Notes under the pieces: generated by a model
The model's input: only the letters and a program-made list of their open reading frames with translations
The model's database searches: none
What the model was told of the DNA's origin: nothing
Assembly (NCBI RefSeq): GCF_029626235.1
Contig: NZ_JARUBO010000005.1
Span: forward strand, 4,000,501-4,064,500
Length of the DNA stretch: 64,000 bases
Reading direction: 5' to 3'
Source: Micromonospora sp. WMMD1120
GTDB taxonomy: Bacteria; Actinomycetota; Actinomycetes; Mycobacteriales; Micromonosporaceae
Program-made: the position numbers and the translations under genes
Shown: positions 1 through 11,547 of the stretch, one piece after another
Numbering within the stretch: position 1 is the first letter of the stretch
Layout of the letters: each line of letters opens with the position of its first letter

Positions 1-489
1 GCGCTCACGCTGCTGCCCCCCTCGGACGGCGGCTTCCAGTCGGTGGCGGTGGCCCAGCACTCGCAGCTGTGCCTGAACAACCCCGGGCAGAACGCCGCCG
101 ACGGCAACGTCCAGCAGCAGAACCTCTGCGACGGTGGTGACCAGCAGCTCTGGAACTTCCGGCCGGTCGCCGGTGTGGCCAACACGTACACGGTCGTCAA
201 CCAGCAGAGCGGCAAGTGCCTCGACGTCAACGGCGTGTCCACCGCCGACGGCGCGGCGGTGCACCAGTGGACCTGCTCGACCGGTCTCAACCAGCAGTTC
301 ACCCTCCGCAAGGTGACCTACTCGGGCAACGACTCGCACGACTACCAACTCGTCGCCCGGCACAGCAACAAGTGCGTCGACGTCAGCACGGTCTCCACCG
401 CGCCGGGCGCGGTGGTGCACCAGTGGACCTGCATCCCGCCCAGCCAGGGCAACCCACGCAACCAGACCTGGCGGATTCTGGGGCGGTAG
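1..489 (+). CDS. Ricin-type beta-trefoil (CBM13) C-terminus of a secreted protein, 5'-truncated
   Basis: The reading frame is open from base 1, so this is the end of a longer gene that begins outside the window. The visible 162 residues form one complete ricin B-like trefoil with three subdomains, each ending in a QxW-type element (QQLW, NQQF, NQTW) and each with a paired-cysteine/LDV-type sugar-binding segment (KCLDVNG, KCVDVST). Such modules bind xylan or galactosides and are usually attached to a glycoside hydrolase. The catalytic part is not in the window, so the activity cannot be named. The position next to GH54 and GH10 genes suggests a hemicellulase. Confidence 0.85.
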   Translation, partial: ALTLLPPSDGGFQSVAVAQHSQLCLNNPGQNAADGNVQQQNLCDGGDQQLWNFRPVAGVANTYTVVNQQSGKCLDVNGVSTADGAAVHQWTCSTGLNQQFTLRKVTYSGNDSHDYQLVARHSNKCVDVSTVSTAPGAVVHQWTCIPPSQGNPRNQTWRILGR

Positions 490-525
490 CGGTCCTCGGG
501 GAGGTGATGCGCTGGCCGCCGAGCG

Positions 526-544
526 GGGGTCAGCGCGTCACCCC
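526..544. terminator. Possible hairpin after the first CBM13 gene
   Basis: An imperfect palindrome (GGGGT, nine bases, ACCCC) lies about 40 bases after the stop codon and before the next promoter. There is no T-run, as is usual in high-GC actinomycetes. Weak support. Confidence 0.35.
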
Positions 545-558
545 GCCCGTGACATTCA

Positions 559-2246
<1,688 letters not shown>

Positions 2247-2267
2247 CCCGGACGACGCCGGAACGAG

Positions 2268-2306
2268 CCGTGCGCCGGTCACCCCCCAGTGGTGACCGGC
2301 GCACGG
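2268..2306. terminator. Bidirectional terminator between convergent genes
   Basis: A perfect 15-bp stem (2268-2282 with 2292-2306, 9-base loop) lies between the ends of the GH54 and CE1 genes, so it can serve both. Confidence 0.85.
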
Positions 2307-2328
2307 TCCTGTCGAGGTCGGCCTGGTG

Positions 2329-3642
2329 TCAGGCGAGGGCGCAGGACGCGCCGTTGAGGGTGAACGCGGACGGTCGGGTGTTGTTGCCGCTGTGGGTGGC
2401 CTGGAAGCCGATGGTCACCGAGCCGTTGACGGGGATGCCGCCGTTGTAGGCGACGTTGCGGGCCGTCACCTGCCCGGAGTTGGGCGAGTAGGTGGCGTTC
2501 CAGCCCGAGGTGATGGTCTGCCCGCTGGGCAGGGTGAAGACCAGCGACCAGCCGTTGACGGCGCTGGCGCCGGTGTTGGTGATGGTGATGTTCTCGGTCA
2601 GGCCGTTGTTCCAGGCGTTGATCGCGACGGTCACCCGGCAGGCGCCGGTGGTCGGCGGTGGCGGGGTGGTCGGTGGCGGGGTGGTCGGGTCCGTGGGCGG
2701 CGTCGTCGGGCCGGTCAGCCCGAAGAACTGCACGGCGGCGGCGGCCATACCGCCGGAGGGCAGGCTGTGACCGGCGCCCTGGATGCTGTACGCCTCGACC
2801 TGGACGGTGCCGTTGCTGTCCGCGTACCTGCGCCGGTTCCAGTTCGTCTGGGGCGTGTCGGTGGAGGTGGGTGTCTGGCTCAGCCCGAACACGTTCGTCC
2901 ACTGCTCGATCGTCTCCTGCAACAGCGAGTACGGCACGAGCGTGTCGTTGGTCCCGTGCCACAACTGCACCCGCGGCCGTGGTCCGGAGTAGCCGGGGTA
3001 CGCCTGACGCACCGCGTCACCCCACTGCTGCGGCGTCCGGTTCATGTTCCCGCCGGTGCACTGGCTGCTGCCGGGCGGGTAGTCCGCCGCGTTGGCGAAG
3101 CAGTTGAACGGCACCCCCATGAACGCCGCGCCGGCCTTGAACACGTCGGGGTAGAGCGCCAGCATGTGGTTGGTCATCATGCCGCCGGACGAGCTGCCGG
3201 TGGCGTAGACCCGGTCCGGGTCGGCCGAGTACTGCTGCTGCACGTACCGGATCATCGAGATGATCGACACCGGGTCGCTGCCGCCTCCGCGTCGCTTGGC
3301 CGCGTCCGACCACGTGTCGAAGCAGTTGCCGAAGCCGGCCTGCTGGGTCGCGGACGGGTAGATGACGATGAACCCGTAGCGGTCGGCCTGGCTGGCGAAC
3401 TCGCTGCCGGAGTAGAAGCCGGGGCCGGAGCCGCCGCAGCCGTGCATCGCCACCACTGTCGCCGGCCGCGCCGGTCGGTTGTCCGGCACGTAGACGTGCA
3501 TGCGCATCCGCCCCGGGTTGTCGCCGAAGCTGGTCACCTCGGCCAGCGACGCCGCGTACGCGGGCCGGAACGCCGGGACCACGAGGCCGGCCGTCACGAG
3601 TGACACGGCCATGGCGAGCAGCAGTTTCCTTCTGATTCTCAA
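2329..3642 (-). CDS. Secreted CE1/PHB-depolymerase-type esterase with CBM2
   Basis: A secreted serine esterase, probably an acetylxylan or feruloyl esterase. The start is TTG, chosen because GAAGGAG lies seven bases upstream and because it gives a full signal peptide (residues 1-30, ending AYA). The alpha/beta-hydrolase domain (about 31-305) has the nucleophile elbow GSSSGG with Ser151, acid Asp233 in HGTNDTL and His292 in GAGHSLP. The HGCGG oxyanion segment is typical of the PHB-depolymerase/LpqC-like esterases. A Thr/Pro linker leads to a CBM2 (about 335-437) with conserved tryptophans and flanking cysteines, which binds cellulose or xylan. A true PHB depolymerase is less likely given the CBM2 and neighbours. 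Confidence 0.88.
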   Translation of the reverse strand: MRIRRKLLLAMAVSLVTAGLVVPAFRPAYAASLAEVTSFGDNPGRMRMHVYVPDNRPARPATVVAMHGCGGSGPGFYSGSEFASQADRYGFIVIYPSATQQAGFGNCFDTWSDAAKRRGGGSDPVSIISMIRYVQQQYSADPDRVYATGSSSGGMMTNHMLALYPDVFKAGAAFMGVPFNCFANAADYPPGSSQCTGGNMNRTPQQWGDAVRQAYPGYSGPRPRVQLWHGTNDTLVPYSLLQETIEQWTNVFGLSQTPTSTDTPQTNWNRRRYADSNGTVQVEAYSIQGAGHSLPSGGMAAAAVQFFGLTGPTTPPTDPTTPPPTTPPPPTTGACRVTVAINAWNNGLTENITITNTGASAVNGWSLVFTLPSGQTITSGWNATYSPNSGQVTARNVAYNGGIPVNGSVTIGFQATHSGNNTRPSAFTLNGASCALA

Positions 3643-3813
3643 CGGACGACTCCTTCGACTGCCTGGTCAAGGCTGGAATTGGTCGCGCGGTCCGCTCGCG
3701 GGTGTGCCCGACTCCCGCGGGTGTTCGCGCGTTGCCCGCTACCGGCTGGCTCGCCCTGGTCCGGCTCTCGGACGGCCTCGCATGACAAATAGTGTTCCCC
3801 TCGGACCAACAAG

Positions 3814-3825
3814 TGTCAATTGAAG
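3814..3825 (-). promoter_or_regulatory. Candidate -35 region with CTTCAATTGACA element
   Basis: On the minus strand CTTCAATTGACA supplies a consensus TTGACA about 170 bases upstream of the esterase start. The identical 12-mer lies upstream of the minus-strand ThuA/dehydrogenase gene (20387-20398). No ideal -10 follows at 17 bases; CACTAT follows at 19. Confidence 0.45.
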
Positions 3826-3954
3826 TGCCTCTATCGCTCTGGCGTCGCGGTCGGGCGTCGCTGACCTGCGCTTCGGAGGGCGGGCGTGTGCCGCCGGTGA
3901 CTGTGAGCGATAACAGAATGCCGGTCCGACGGGGTGGGTCGGAGTTCGGCGTGA

Positions 3955-5769
<1,815 letters not shown>

Positions 5770-5789
5770 TAGCCGTTCCGGTCCGCACG

Positions 5790-5822
5790 GACGGCGGCCC
5801 ACCCGGCGGGTGGGCCGCCGTC
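5790..5822 (+). terminator. Terminator of the GH10/CBM13 xylanase
   Basis: A perfect 15-bp GC-rich stem (5790-5804 with 5808-5822) with a three-base loop begins about 20 bases after the stop codon. Confidence 0.85.
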
Positions 5823-5863
5823 GACCGGCAGGTGCCCCGTGCCGCCCGCCCATCGACGTCGGT

Positions 5864-5895
5864 CGTTTGACGTATGACGTCTTTGCCGTTACGTT
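5864..5895 (+). promoter_or_regulatory. Promoter and GntR-type operator of the CBM13 esterase
   Basis: TTGACG (5867-5872) and TACGTT (5890-5895) are spaced by 17 bases. The perfect inverted repeat GACGT-ATG-ACGTC (5869-5881) overlaps the -35 box and the spacer. An equivalent promoter/operator, 16 of 18 bases alike when read on the opposite strand, precedes the ABC-transporter operon at 8386-8414. The leader to the ATG is about 200 bases; nothing else is evident in it. Confidence 0.65.
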
Positions 5896-6098
5896 CCATC
5901 CCGCGGGCCGCACGGTTGCCGAAGGGCACGCGGCGCACCGCGCGGTCGACGCCCTGCCCCGAGCCCGGATCGGGGCGCCGCGGACGCCGCGCATCCCGCA
6001 CGCCACCCCCACGTGTCGACGCCACCACCGGACGCCGCACGCACGTCAGGGCACGCGTGGAATCTGCTCGTGGATGACCCCGATCGAAGGAGTGGATC

Positions 6099-7487
6099 AT
6101 GAAGGCCATCGGTGAGGCCCGTCCCGCCTCGCGAGAGAGACGTCGCTGGCGGACAGGGTTGGCCGCGGCGGCGGCAGCGATCATGGCGGCCGGCACGCTC
6201 GTCTCCGTCAGCGCGGCGCCCGCGGCGGCGGCGACGGTCGACACCAACGCCTGGTACGTCCTGGTGAACCGCAACAGCGGCAAGGCGTTGGACCTGTACG
6301 CCTCGGCCACCAACGACGGCGCGCGGATCAGCCAGTGGACGCGCAACAACGGCACCAACCAGCAGTGGCAGTTCGTCGACTCCGGGGGCGGCTTCTACCG
6401 GCTGAAGTCCCGGCACTCGGGCAAGGTGCTCGACGTCAGCAACTTCTCCACCGCCGACGGTGGCGCCATCGTCCAGTGGTCCGACCTCAACGGGACGAAC
6501 CAGCAGTTCCGGCTGGCCGACTCGGACGGCGGCTACGTGCGGCTGATCAACCGCAACAGCTCCAAGGCCGTCGAGGTGCAGGGCGCCTCCACCGCCGACG
6601 GCGGCAACATCGTCCAGTACTCCGACTGGAACGGCGCCAACCAGCAGTGGCAGCTCGTCCCCACCGACGGCGGCACGACCCCGCCGCCGACCGGCGGCAG
6701 CGGGTGCGGCAAGGCGCCGACGCTGGCCAGCGGCACGCACACGATCCAGAGCAACGGCAAGAGCCGGACGTTCACACTGCGGGTGCCCGCCAACTACAAC
6801 AACAGCAACCCCTACCGGTTGATCTTCGCGTTCCACTGGCGGGGCGGCACCATGCAGGACGTCTCCTCCGGCGGCACCAGCGGGACCCCGTGGTCCTACT
6901 ACGGGCAGCAGGAGCAGTCGAACAACAGCGCGATCCTGGTCGCGCCGCAGGGCCTCGGCAACGGCTGGGGCAACTCCGGCGGTGAGGACATCGTCTTCGT
7001 CGACAACATGATCAGCCGGATCGAGAGCAGCCTCTGCGTCAATCCGCGGCAGCGGTTCGCCCTCGGCTTCAGCTGGGGCGGTGGCATGAGCTACGCCATC
7101 GCCTGCGCGCGCGCCACTGTCTTCCGGGCCGTCGCGGTCATCTCCGGCGGGCAGATCAGCGGGTGCAGCGGTGGCACGCAGCCGATCGCGTACTTCGGAC
7201 TGCACGGCATCTCGGACAACGTCCTGAGCATCTCCCAGGGACGCGCGCTGCGCGACACGTTCGTCCGTAACAACGGGTGCGCCGCCCAGAACCCGCCCGA
7301 GCCGGCCGGCGGCAGCCGTACGCACATCACCACCACCTACTCGGGCTGCCGCTCCGGCTACCCGGTGCAGTGGGCCGCGTACGACAACGGGCACATGCCC
7401 GGCCCGGTGGACGGCACGTACGCCGAGAGTGGCATCACGACCTGGACCAAGGGTGAGATCTGGCGGTTCTTCGCCCAGTTCTCCTGA
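6099..7487 (+). CDS. Secreted CBM13-esterase (CE1/PHB-depolymerase-like)
   Basis: A secreted two-module esterase, likely feruloyl or acetyl esterase acting on decorated xylan. The ATG follows GAAGGAG with six-base spacing. A signal peptide (about 1-46, ending AAAAT) precedes a CBM13 (about 48-188) with three QxW repeats, a short PPPTGG linker and an esterase domain (about 200-462). The nucleophile elbow is GFSWGG; candidate acid and base are in HGISDNV and DNGHMPG. The domain order (CBM first) is the reverse of the CE1 enzyme at 2329-3642. The gene shares its promoter/operator pattern with the GntR-flanked sugar operon, which suggests joint induction by the same sugar. Exact ester substrate is unknown. 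Confidence 0.87.
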   Translation: MKAIGEARPASRERRRWRTGLAAAAAAIMAAGTLVSVSAAPAAAATVDTNAWYVLVNRNSGKALDLYASATNDGARISQWTRNNGTNQQWQFVDSGGGFYRLKSRHSGKVLDVSNFSTADGGAIVQWSDLNGTNQQFRLADSDGGYVRLINRNSSKAVEVQGASTADGGNIVQYSDWNGANQQWQLVPTDGGTTPPPTGGSGCGKAPTLASGTHTIQSNGKSRTFTLRVPANYNNSNPYRLIFAFHWRGGTMQDVSSGGTSGTPWSYYGQQEQSNNSAILVAPQGLGNGWGNSGGEDIVFVDNMISRIESSLCVNPRQRFALGFSWGGGMSYAIACARATVFRAVAVISGGQISGCSGGTQPIAYFGLHGISDNVLSISQGRALRDTFVRNNGCAAQNPPEPAGGSRTHITTTYSGCRSGYPVQWAAYDNGHMPGPVDGTYAESGITTWTKGEIWRFFAQFS

Positions 7488-7504
7488 TCGCGCCCGATCA
7501 CCCG

Positions 7505-7541
7505 GCGGCGCCCGCTCCCGTACCTCGGGGGTGGGCGCCGC
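7505..7541. terminator. Bidirectional terminator between esterase and gntR genes
   Basis: GCGGCGCCC (7505-7513) pairs with GGGCGCCGC (7533-7541), extended by a partly paired interior, between two convergent stop codons. Confidence 0.75.
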
Positions 7542-7557
7542 GTGGTCGGGGCGGCGG

Positions 7558-8328
7558 TCAGCGCCGCAGGCGTACCGGGTCGTTCGAGCCGCTGCGGCGG
7601 ACCAGCCAGGCCTCGGTGATGTGGGTGAACATCGCCTGGGCGGCGCCGTCCGGGTCGTGCGCGGCGATGCGCTCGTAGATGCGCCGGTGGCCCTGGTTCG
7701 ACGCCACGCACAGGGCGCGCTCGGTGCGGCCCATGTAGCGGGCGGTGTTGATCACCTGGCTCTCCAGTGCCCGCACCACACCGCGGGCGATCCGGTTCCC
7801 GGACGCCTGCATGATCGCGTCGTGGAAGGCCCGGTCGTGATCGTGGTAGGTGACGTGGTCGTCGACCAGCTCGTCCATCCGGTCGACCATGGCGGCCAGT
7901 CGCTCGATGGTCTCCGCGTCGGCCTGGCGGGCGGCGACGTTCGCCATGTCGGACTCCAGCACCCGTCGGGTGACGACCAGATCGTCGAGGATGGCGAGGC
8001 TGTCGTCCATGGCGATGGTGGCGGCGAGGACGAGTTCGTCGAGCATGTCCCAGTTGGCGGGCGGGGTGACCATGGTGCCGGCGCCCTGGCGGACCTGGAC
8101 CAGCCCCTTCTCCTGAAGGATCTTGACCGCTTCCCGGACGACGGTCCGGCTCACCGAGAAGGTCTCGCAGAGGACCGGCTCGGGCGGGAGGGGCGTGCCG
8201 GACGGGTGGACGCCGCGGACGATGCGTTCCACCAGTTCCGCGGTGACCGCGCTGGCGAGGTTGGTCGGCCGACGTACCCATGCCGGGGTCACCGGGCTGT
8301 TGAGGGCCGTCTCCTGGGATGGCGTCAT
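7558..8328 (-). CDS. FadR-subfamily GntR transcriptional regulator
   Basis: A 256-residue one-component regulator. The N-terminal winged helix (about 25-90) contains the GntR signature (LPPEPVLCETFSVSRTVVREAV). The helical FCD effector domain (about 105-245) has the metal-site pattern DHDRAFHDAI and later His residues. It is transcribed divergently from the sugar importer/oxidation operon, 146 bases away. The GACGT-N3-ACGTC palindrome in that gap recurs at the CBM13-esterase promoter, so the regulator probably controls both. FCD regulators usually bind small organic or sugar acids, and an acid-sugar intermediate of the adjacent pathway is a reasonable inducer. Family is clear; targets and ligand are inferred. 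Confidence 0.9.
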   Translation of the reverse strand: MTPSQETALNSPVTPAWVRRPTNLASAVTAELVERIVRGVHPSGTPLPPEPVLCETFSVSRTVVREAVKILQEKGLVQVRQGAGTMVTPPANWDMLDELVLAATIAMDDSLAILDDLVVTRRVLESDMANVAARQADAETIERLAAMVDRMDELVDDHVTYHDHDRAFHDAIMQASGNRIARGVVRALESQVINTARYMGRTERALCVASNQGHRRIYERIAAHDPDGAAQAMFTHITEAWLVRRSGSNDPVRLRR

Positions 8329-8385
8329 GTCCCCCTCCGAAAGGCTCGCCGTGGCACGACGTCCGGGTCAGTGTACGGCCGAGTA

Positions 8386-8414
8386 TTGACGTCACACGTC
8401 ATACGAGTTACCTT
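8386..8414 (+). promoter_or_regulatory. Promoter and operator of the sugar import/oxidation operon
   Basis: TTGACG (8386-8391) and TACCTT (8409-8414) are 17 bases apart. The inverted repeat TGACGT-CAC-ACGTCA (8387-8401), containing GACGT-N3-ACGTC, sits on the -35 box and spacer. It lies between gntR and the binding-protein gene, as expected for an operator of the divergent regulator. Confidence 0.7.
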
Positions 8415-8474
8415 CCGGTCACCATTGGCTCGCGGGGTACCCGCCGGCCACCCCCCTTTCTGAGGTGACAACTG

Positions 8475-9737
8475 ATGAGACAGCGCGCTATGTGGTCGGC
8501 CGTCCTCATTGTGGGCCTGGCGTTGACCGGTTGTGGAAGTGCCAGCGATTCGGGTAAGGCCACCAGCTCGGACGGCAAGCTGGTGGTGTGGGACTGGAAG
8601 TCCGGCGAGACGTTCGCCAAATCCTATCTGGACAAGGCCAAGGCCGACTTCAAGAAGAAGCACCCGGACGTCACCGTCGAGTTCGTCGCGCAACCCTTCG
8701 ACCAGTACTACACGCTGCTCGGGGCGGCGATCCAGGCCGGCAAGGGTCCGGACGTCATGCTGTTCAACGGCGGTGGCCAGATCCGCGACCGGGTGGACGC
8801 GCTGGTGCCGATCACCGACCACGTGGCCGAGGACAAGCAGCGGCTGGCGGGCTGGGAGGCGTTCACCAAGGACGACAAGGTCTACGCCAGCCCGGTGACG
8901 CTGCAGGGCTACCCCATCTACTACAACAAGAACATCTACCGCAAGGCCAACCTCGACCCGGCAAACCCGGCCACCACCTGGGACAAGTTCGTCGCCGACT
9001 GCGACGCCGTCGCCAAGGCCGGCGCCAAGTGCTTCGCCCTCGGTAACAAGGAGGGCGTCGGCATCCAGTTCTGGATCTCCAGCCTCGGGTCGACCACGCT
9101 CACCCCGCAGGAGTACGACGCCTGGATCGCCGGCAAGCGCGACTGGAACTCGGCGAACGTCAAGCGGCTCTTCCAGACCTGGAAGGAGGCCGGCGACCGG
9201 AAGATGAACAGCGACGGGGCCAACTCGACGGCGATGTTCAACGACTCCTTCGCGCTCTTCCAGTCCGGCAAGGCCGCCCACGTCATGGGTCTGATGTCGG
9301 ACGTCGGGCACTGGAAGGACTTCAACGAGTTCCTCACCCCGGAGCAGCTCGGCGTCATGAAGGCCCCGGTCGTCACCGCCGGCACCACGCCGACCCTCCC
9401 GTACGACGGTGGCATCGGCTACGCGGTCGCCAAGTGGACCAAGGACCCGAAGGTGGCCGCCGACCTGGTCCGTTCGCTGACCTCGGCCGACGCGCTGAAG
9501 GCCTTCTACGCCGACGCCGGCGCGATCGCCTCCGACACCACCATCGACGTGTCGCAGGCCGGCCCGGCCGTCTCCACGCTCGTCAGCGAGCTGAAGAGCG
9601 GCAAGCCCGCGCTGCACGTGGCGCTGTCGTCGAAGACGATCGACCTGATGGGCCGGCTGTCGCAGCAACTGCTCAGCGGTTCGATCACCGTCGACGAGGT
9701 GGTGAAGCAGTTGGCCGCTTCCGACCAGGCGGGCTGA
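8475..9737 (+). CDS. Sugar ABC transporter substrate-binding lipoprotein (family 1, MalE-like)
   Basis: Extracytoplasmic sugar receptor of a carbohydrate ABC importer. A signal peptide ends in the lipobox LTGC with Cys20 as the lipidated residue. The remainder is a bilobed family-1 binding protein of usual length (420 residues) with YPIYYNKNIYRKA and PYDGGIGYAV segments. It is first in an operon with two permeases and catabolic enzymes. No ATPase gene is present, which is normal for such actinobacterial importers that share a common MsiK-type ATPase. The ligand is unknown; the downstream genes suggest an aldose or a glycoside of a 6-deoxyhexose. Confidence 0.92.
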   Translation: MRQRAMWSAVLIVGLALTGCGSASDSGKATSSDGKLVVWDWKSGETFAKSYLDKAKADFKKKHPDVTVEFVAQPFDQYYTLLGAAIQAGKGPDVMLFNGGGQIRDRVDALVPITDHVAEDKQRLAGWEAFTKDDKVYASPVTLQGYPIYYNKNIYRKANLDPANPATTWDKFVADCDAVAKAGAKCFALGNKEGVGIQFWISSLGSTTLTPQEYDAWIAGKRDWNSANVKRLFQTWKEAGDRKMNSDGANSTAMFNDSFALFQSGKAAHVMGLMSDVGHWKDFNEFLTPEQLGVMKAPVVTAGTTPTLPYDGGIGYAVAKWTKDPKVAADLVRSLTSADALKAFYADAGAIASDTTIDVSQAGPAVSTLVSELKSGKPALHVALSSKTIDLMGRLSQQLLSGSITVDEVVKQLAASDQAG

Positions 9738-9741
9738 CCTC

Positions 9742-10719
9742 GTGCCGATCGGAGACACGCAGTCGTCGGTCCGTCCGGCTTCGGCCGGACGGACCGGCGG
9801 GGCGGTCGTTCCCGCCGCCCAGCGCGGGGGCGTACGTCCCCGACGTGCCGGCAGCAGCCGGGGAGCCGAACGCTTCGCCCCGTACATCCTGGTCGCCCCG
9901 GCCGTTCTGATCATCGTGCTGCTGCGCCTGTACCCGCTGATCCTCGGTGTCAACTTCTCCTTCACCGGCGACGGTGAGCAGAACGGAACAGCGGTCGGGT
10001 TCGGCAACTACCGCGAGCTGTTCCACGATCCGCTGTTCCGGACCGCGCTGAGCAACGTCGGGCTGCTGGTCCTGCTGCTCCCGGTGGCGGTGGCGATCCC
10101 CGGCCTGCTCGCGACCTTCATCTACCTGAAGGTGCCGGGCCACCGCTTCTACCGCAGCGTCTACTTCTTCCCGGCGGTGCTCTCGCCGGTCATCGTCGGC
10201 GCGATCTTCAACCTGTTGCTCGCCTTCGACGGTCCGCTCAACGCCATCTTCGGGTCCTTCGGTCTCGGCCCGGTGGACTGGCTCGGCGACCCGGACATCG
10301 CGATGGTCGTCGTCGTGGGCGTGCACATCTGGGCCACCTTCGGAATGTCCCTGGTGGTCTTCCTCGCCGGCTTCGCCACGCTGGACGCCGCGCTGCTGGA
10401 CGCCGCCCGGATGGATGGCGCCTCACTCAGCCAGGTCATCCGGCACGTGATCATCCCGAGCCTCTCACGCACCATCCAGTTCGTCTTCGTGACCACGATG
10501 ATCGGCATGTTGACCTCGATGTTCGGCCTGCTCTTCGTCATGACCAGCGGAGGACCGGAGGGGTCGACGTACCTGCCGGAGTACTACATCTGGATTCAGC
10601 AGGGCCAGATGAACCGGCCGGCGCTGGCCTCGGCCGCGTCGACGATCCTCTTCGTCATCATGCTGGTGGTCGGGCTGTTGCAGGTCAAACTGCTGGAGCG
10701 CGCGGGGAAGGAGGACTGA
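9742..10719 (+). CDS. Sugar ABC transporter permease (MalF-like)
   Basis: Inner-membrane permease of the same importer. A GTG start lies four bases after the binding-protein stop. The N-terminal 45 residues are basic and soluble; about six membrane segments follow. The EAA loop that contacts the ATPase is seen as LDAARMDGASLSQVIRHVIIPSL-like sequence near residue 225 (shown in parts: LDAARMDGAS, IIPSL). The stop codon overlaps the ATG of the second permease by one base, so translation is coupled. Confidence 0.93.
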   Translation: MPIGDTQSSVRPASAGRTGGAVVPAAQRGGVRPRRAGSSRGAERFAPYILVAPAVLIIVLLRLYPLILGVNFSFTGDGEQNGTAVGFGNYRELFHDPLFRTALSNVGLLVLLLPVAVAIPGLLATFIYLKVPGHRFYRSVYFFPAVLSPVIVGAIFNLLLAFDGPLNAIFGSFGLGPVDWLGDPDIAMVVVVGVHIWATFGMSLVVFLAGFATLDAALLDAARMDGASLSQVIRHVIIPSLSRTIQFVFVTTMIGMLTSMFGLLFVMTSGGPEGSTYLPEYYIWIQQGQMNRPALASAASTILFVIMLVVGLLQVKLLERAGKED

Positions 10720-11546
10720 TGTCCCGCGTCCGTCTGGGCTGGTGGTTGGTCGCCATCCCGATGTCACTGCTCGCGCTGGCGACGATCTATCCGCTGCTGT
10801 TCACCGCCAACGTCGCGATGAAGACCCGGCGTGAGTACATCCTCGACCGGTTCTCGCTGACCGAGGCGCTGCGCTGGGAGAACATCAGCACGGCGTGGAG
10901 CAGCGTCGGCATGGGCCGCTACTTCGTCAACTCCATCGTCGTGGTGACGTTGTCGGTGGTGCTGCTCCTGCTGCTCGGGTCGATGGCCGGCTTCGCCCTG
11001 AGCCAGCTACGGTTCCGGGGCTCGTCGGCGCTCTTCCTGGGCTGCCTCGCGGGGCTCTTCATCCCGTTCCAGGTGATCATGGTGCCGCTCGCCCGGATCA
11101 TGGCCGACACCGCGCTCATCGACACCTACCCCGGGCTGATCCTCGTCTACGTGGCCCAGTTCCTGCCCTTCACCGTCTTCCTCATGACGAGCTACTACCG
11201 GGGCATTCCACCGGAGATCATCGACGCCGCGCGGATCGACGGCAACACCGTGTACGGCGTCTACCGGCGGATCATGCTGCCGCTGGGCACCCCGGCGTTG
11301 ATCTCGGTCGGCATCCTCGACCTCCTGTTCTGCTGGAACGACGTCCTCATGGCGCTGGTGATGATGCCCTCGGCCGAGAACCGCACGCTGATGATCGGCG
11401 TGACCTCGCTGCGCGGGCAGTACTCCGACAACATCCCGACGTTCGCCTCCGGCGTGCTGATCGCCGCGCTACCCGTCCTGTTGGTCTACCTGTTCCTCCA
11501 GCGCCAAATCGCCGACGGTGTCGCCGCCGGTTCCACGAAGGGTTGA
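10719..11546 (+). CDS. Sugar ABC transporter permease (MalG-like)
   Basis: Second membrane subunit of the importer, 275 residues with about six membrane helices. The EAA loop appears as IIDAARIDGNTVYGVYRRI near residue 168, followed by MLPLGTPAL. The ATG overlaps the preceding stop (TGATG). The next gene begins one base after its stop. Pairs with the preceding permease to form the channel. Confidence 0.93.
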   Translation: MSRVRLGWWLVAIPMSLLALATIYPLLFTANVAMKTRREYILDRFSLTEALRWENISTAWSSVGMGRYFVNSIVVVTLSVVLLLLLGSMAGFALSQLRFRGSSALFLGCLAGLFIPFQVIMVPLARIMADTALIDTYPGLILVYVAQFLPFTVFLMTSYYRGIPPEIIDAARIDGNTVYGVYRRIMLPLGTPALISVGILDLLFCWNDVLMALVMMPSAENRTLMIGVTSLRGQYSDNIPTFASGVLIAALPVLLVYLFLQRQIADGVAAGSTKG

Positions 11547-11547
11547 C

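Noticed and set aside
2329..3642. True extracellular polyhydroxybutyrate depolymerase
   Set aside because: The esterase fold is shared, but the CBM2 and hemicellulase neighbours fit a plant cell-wall esterase better.
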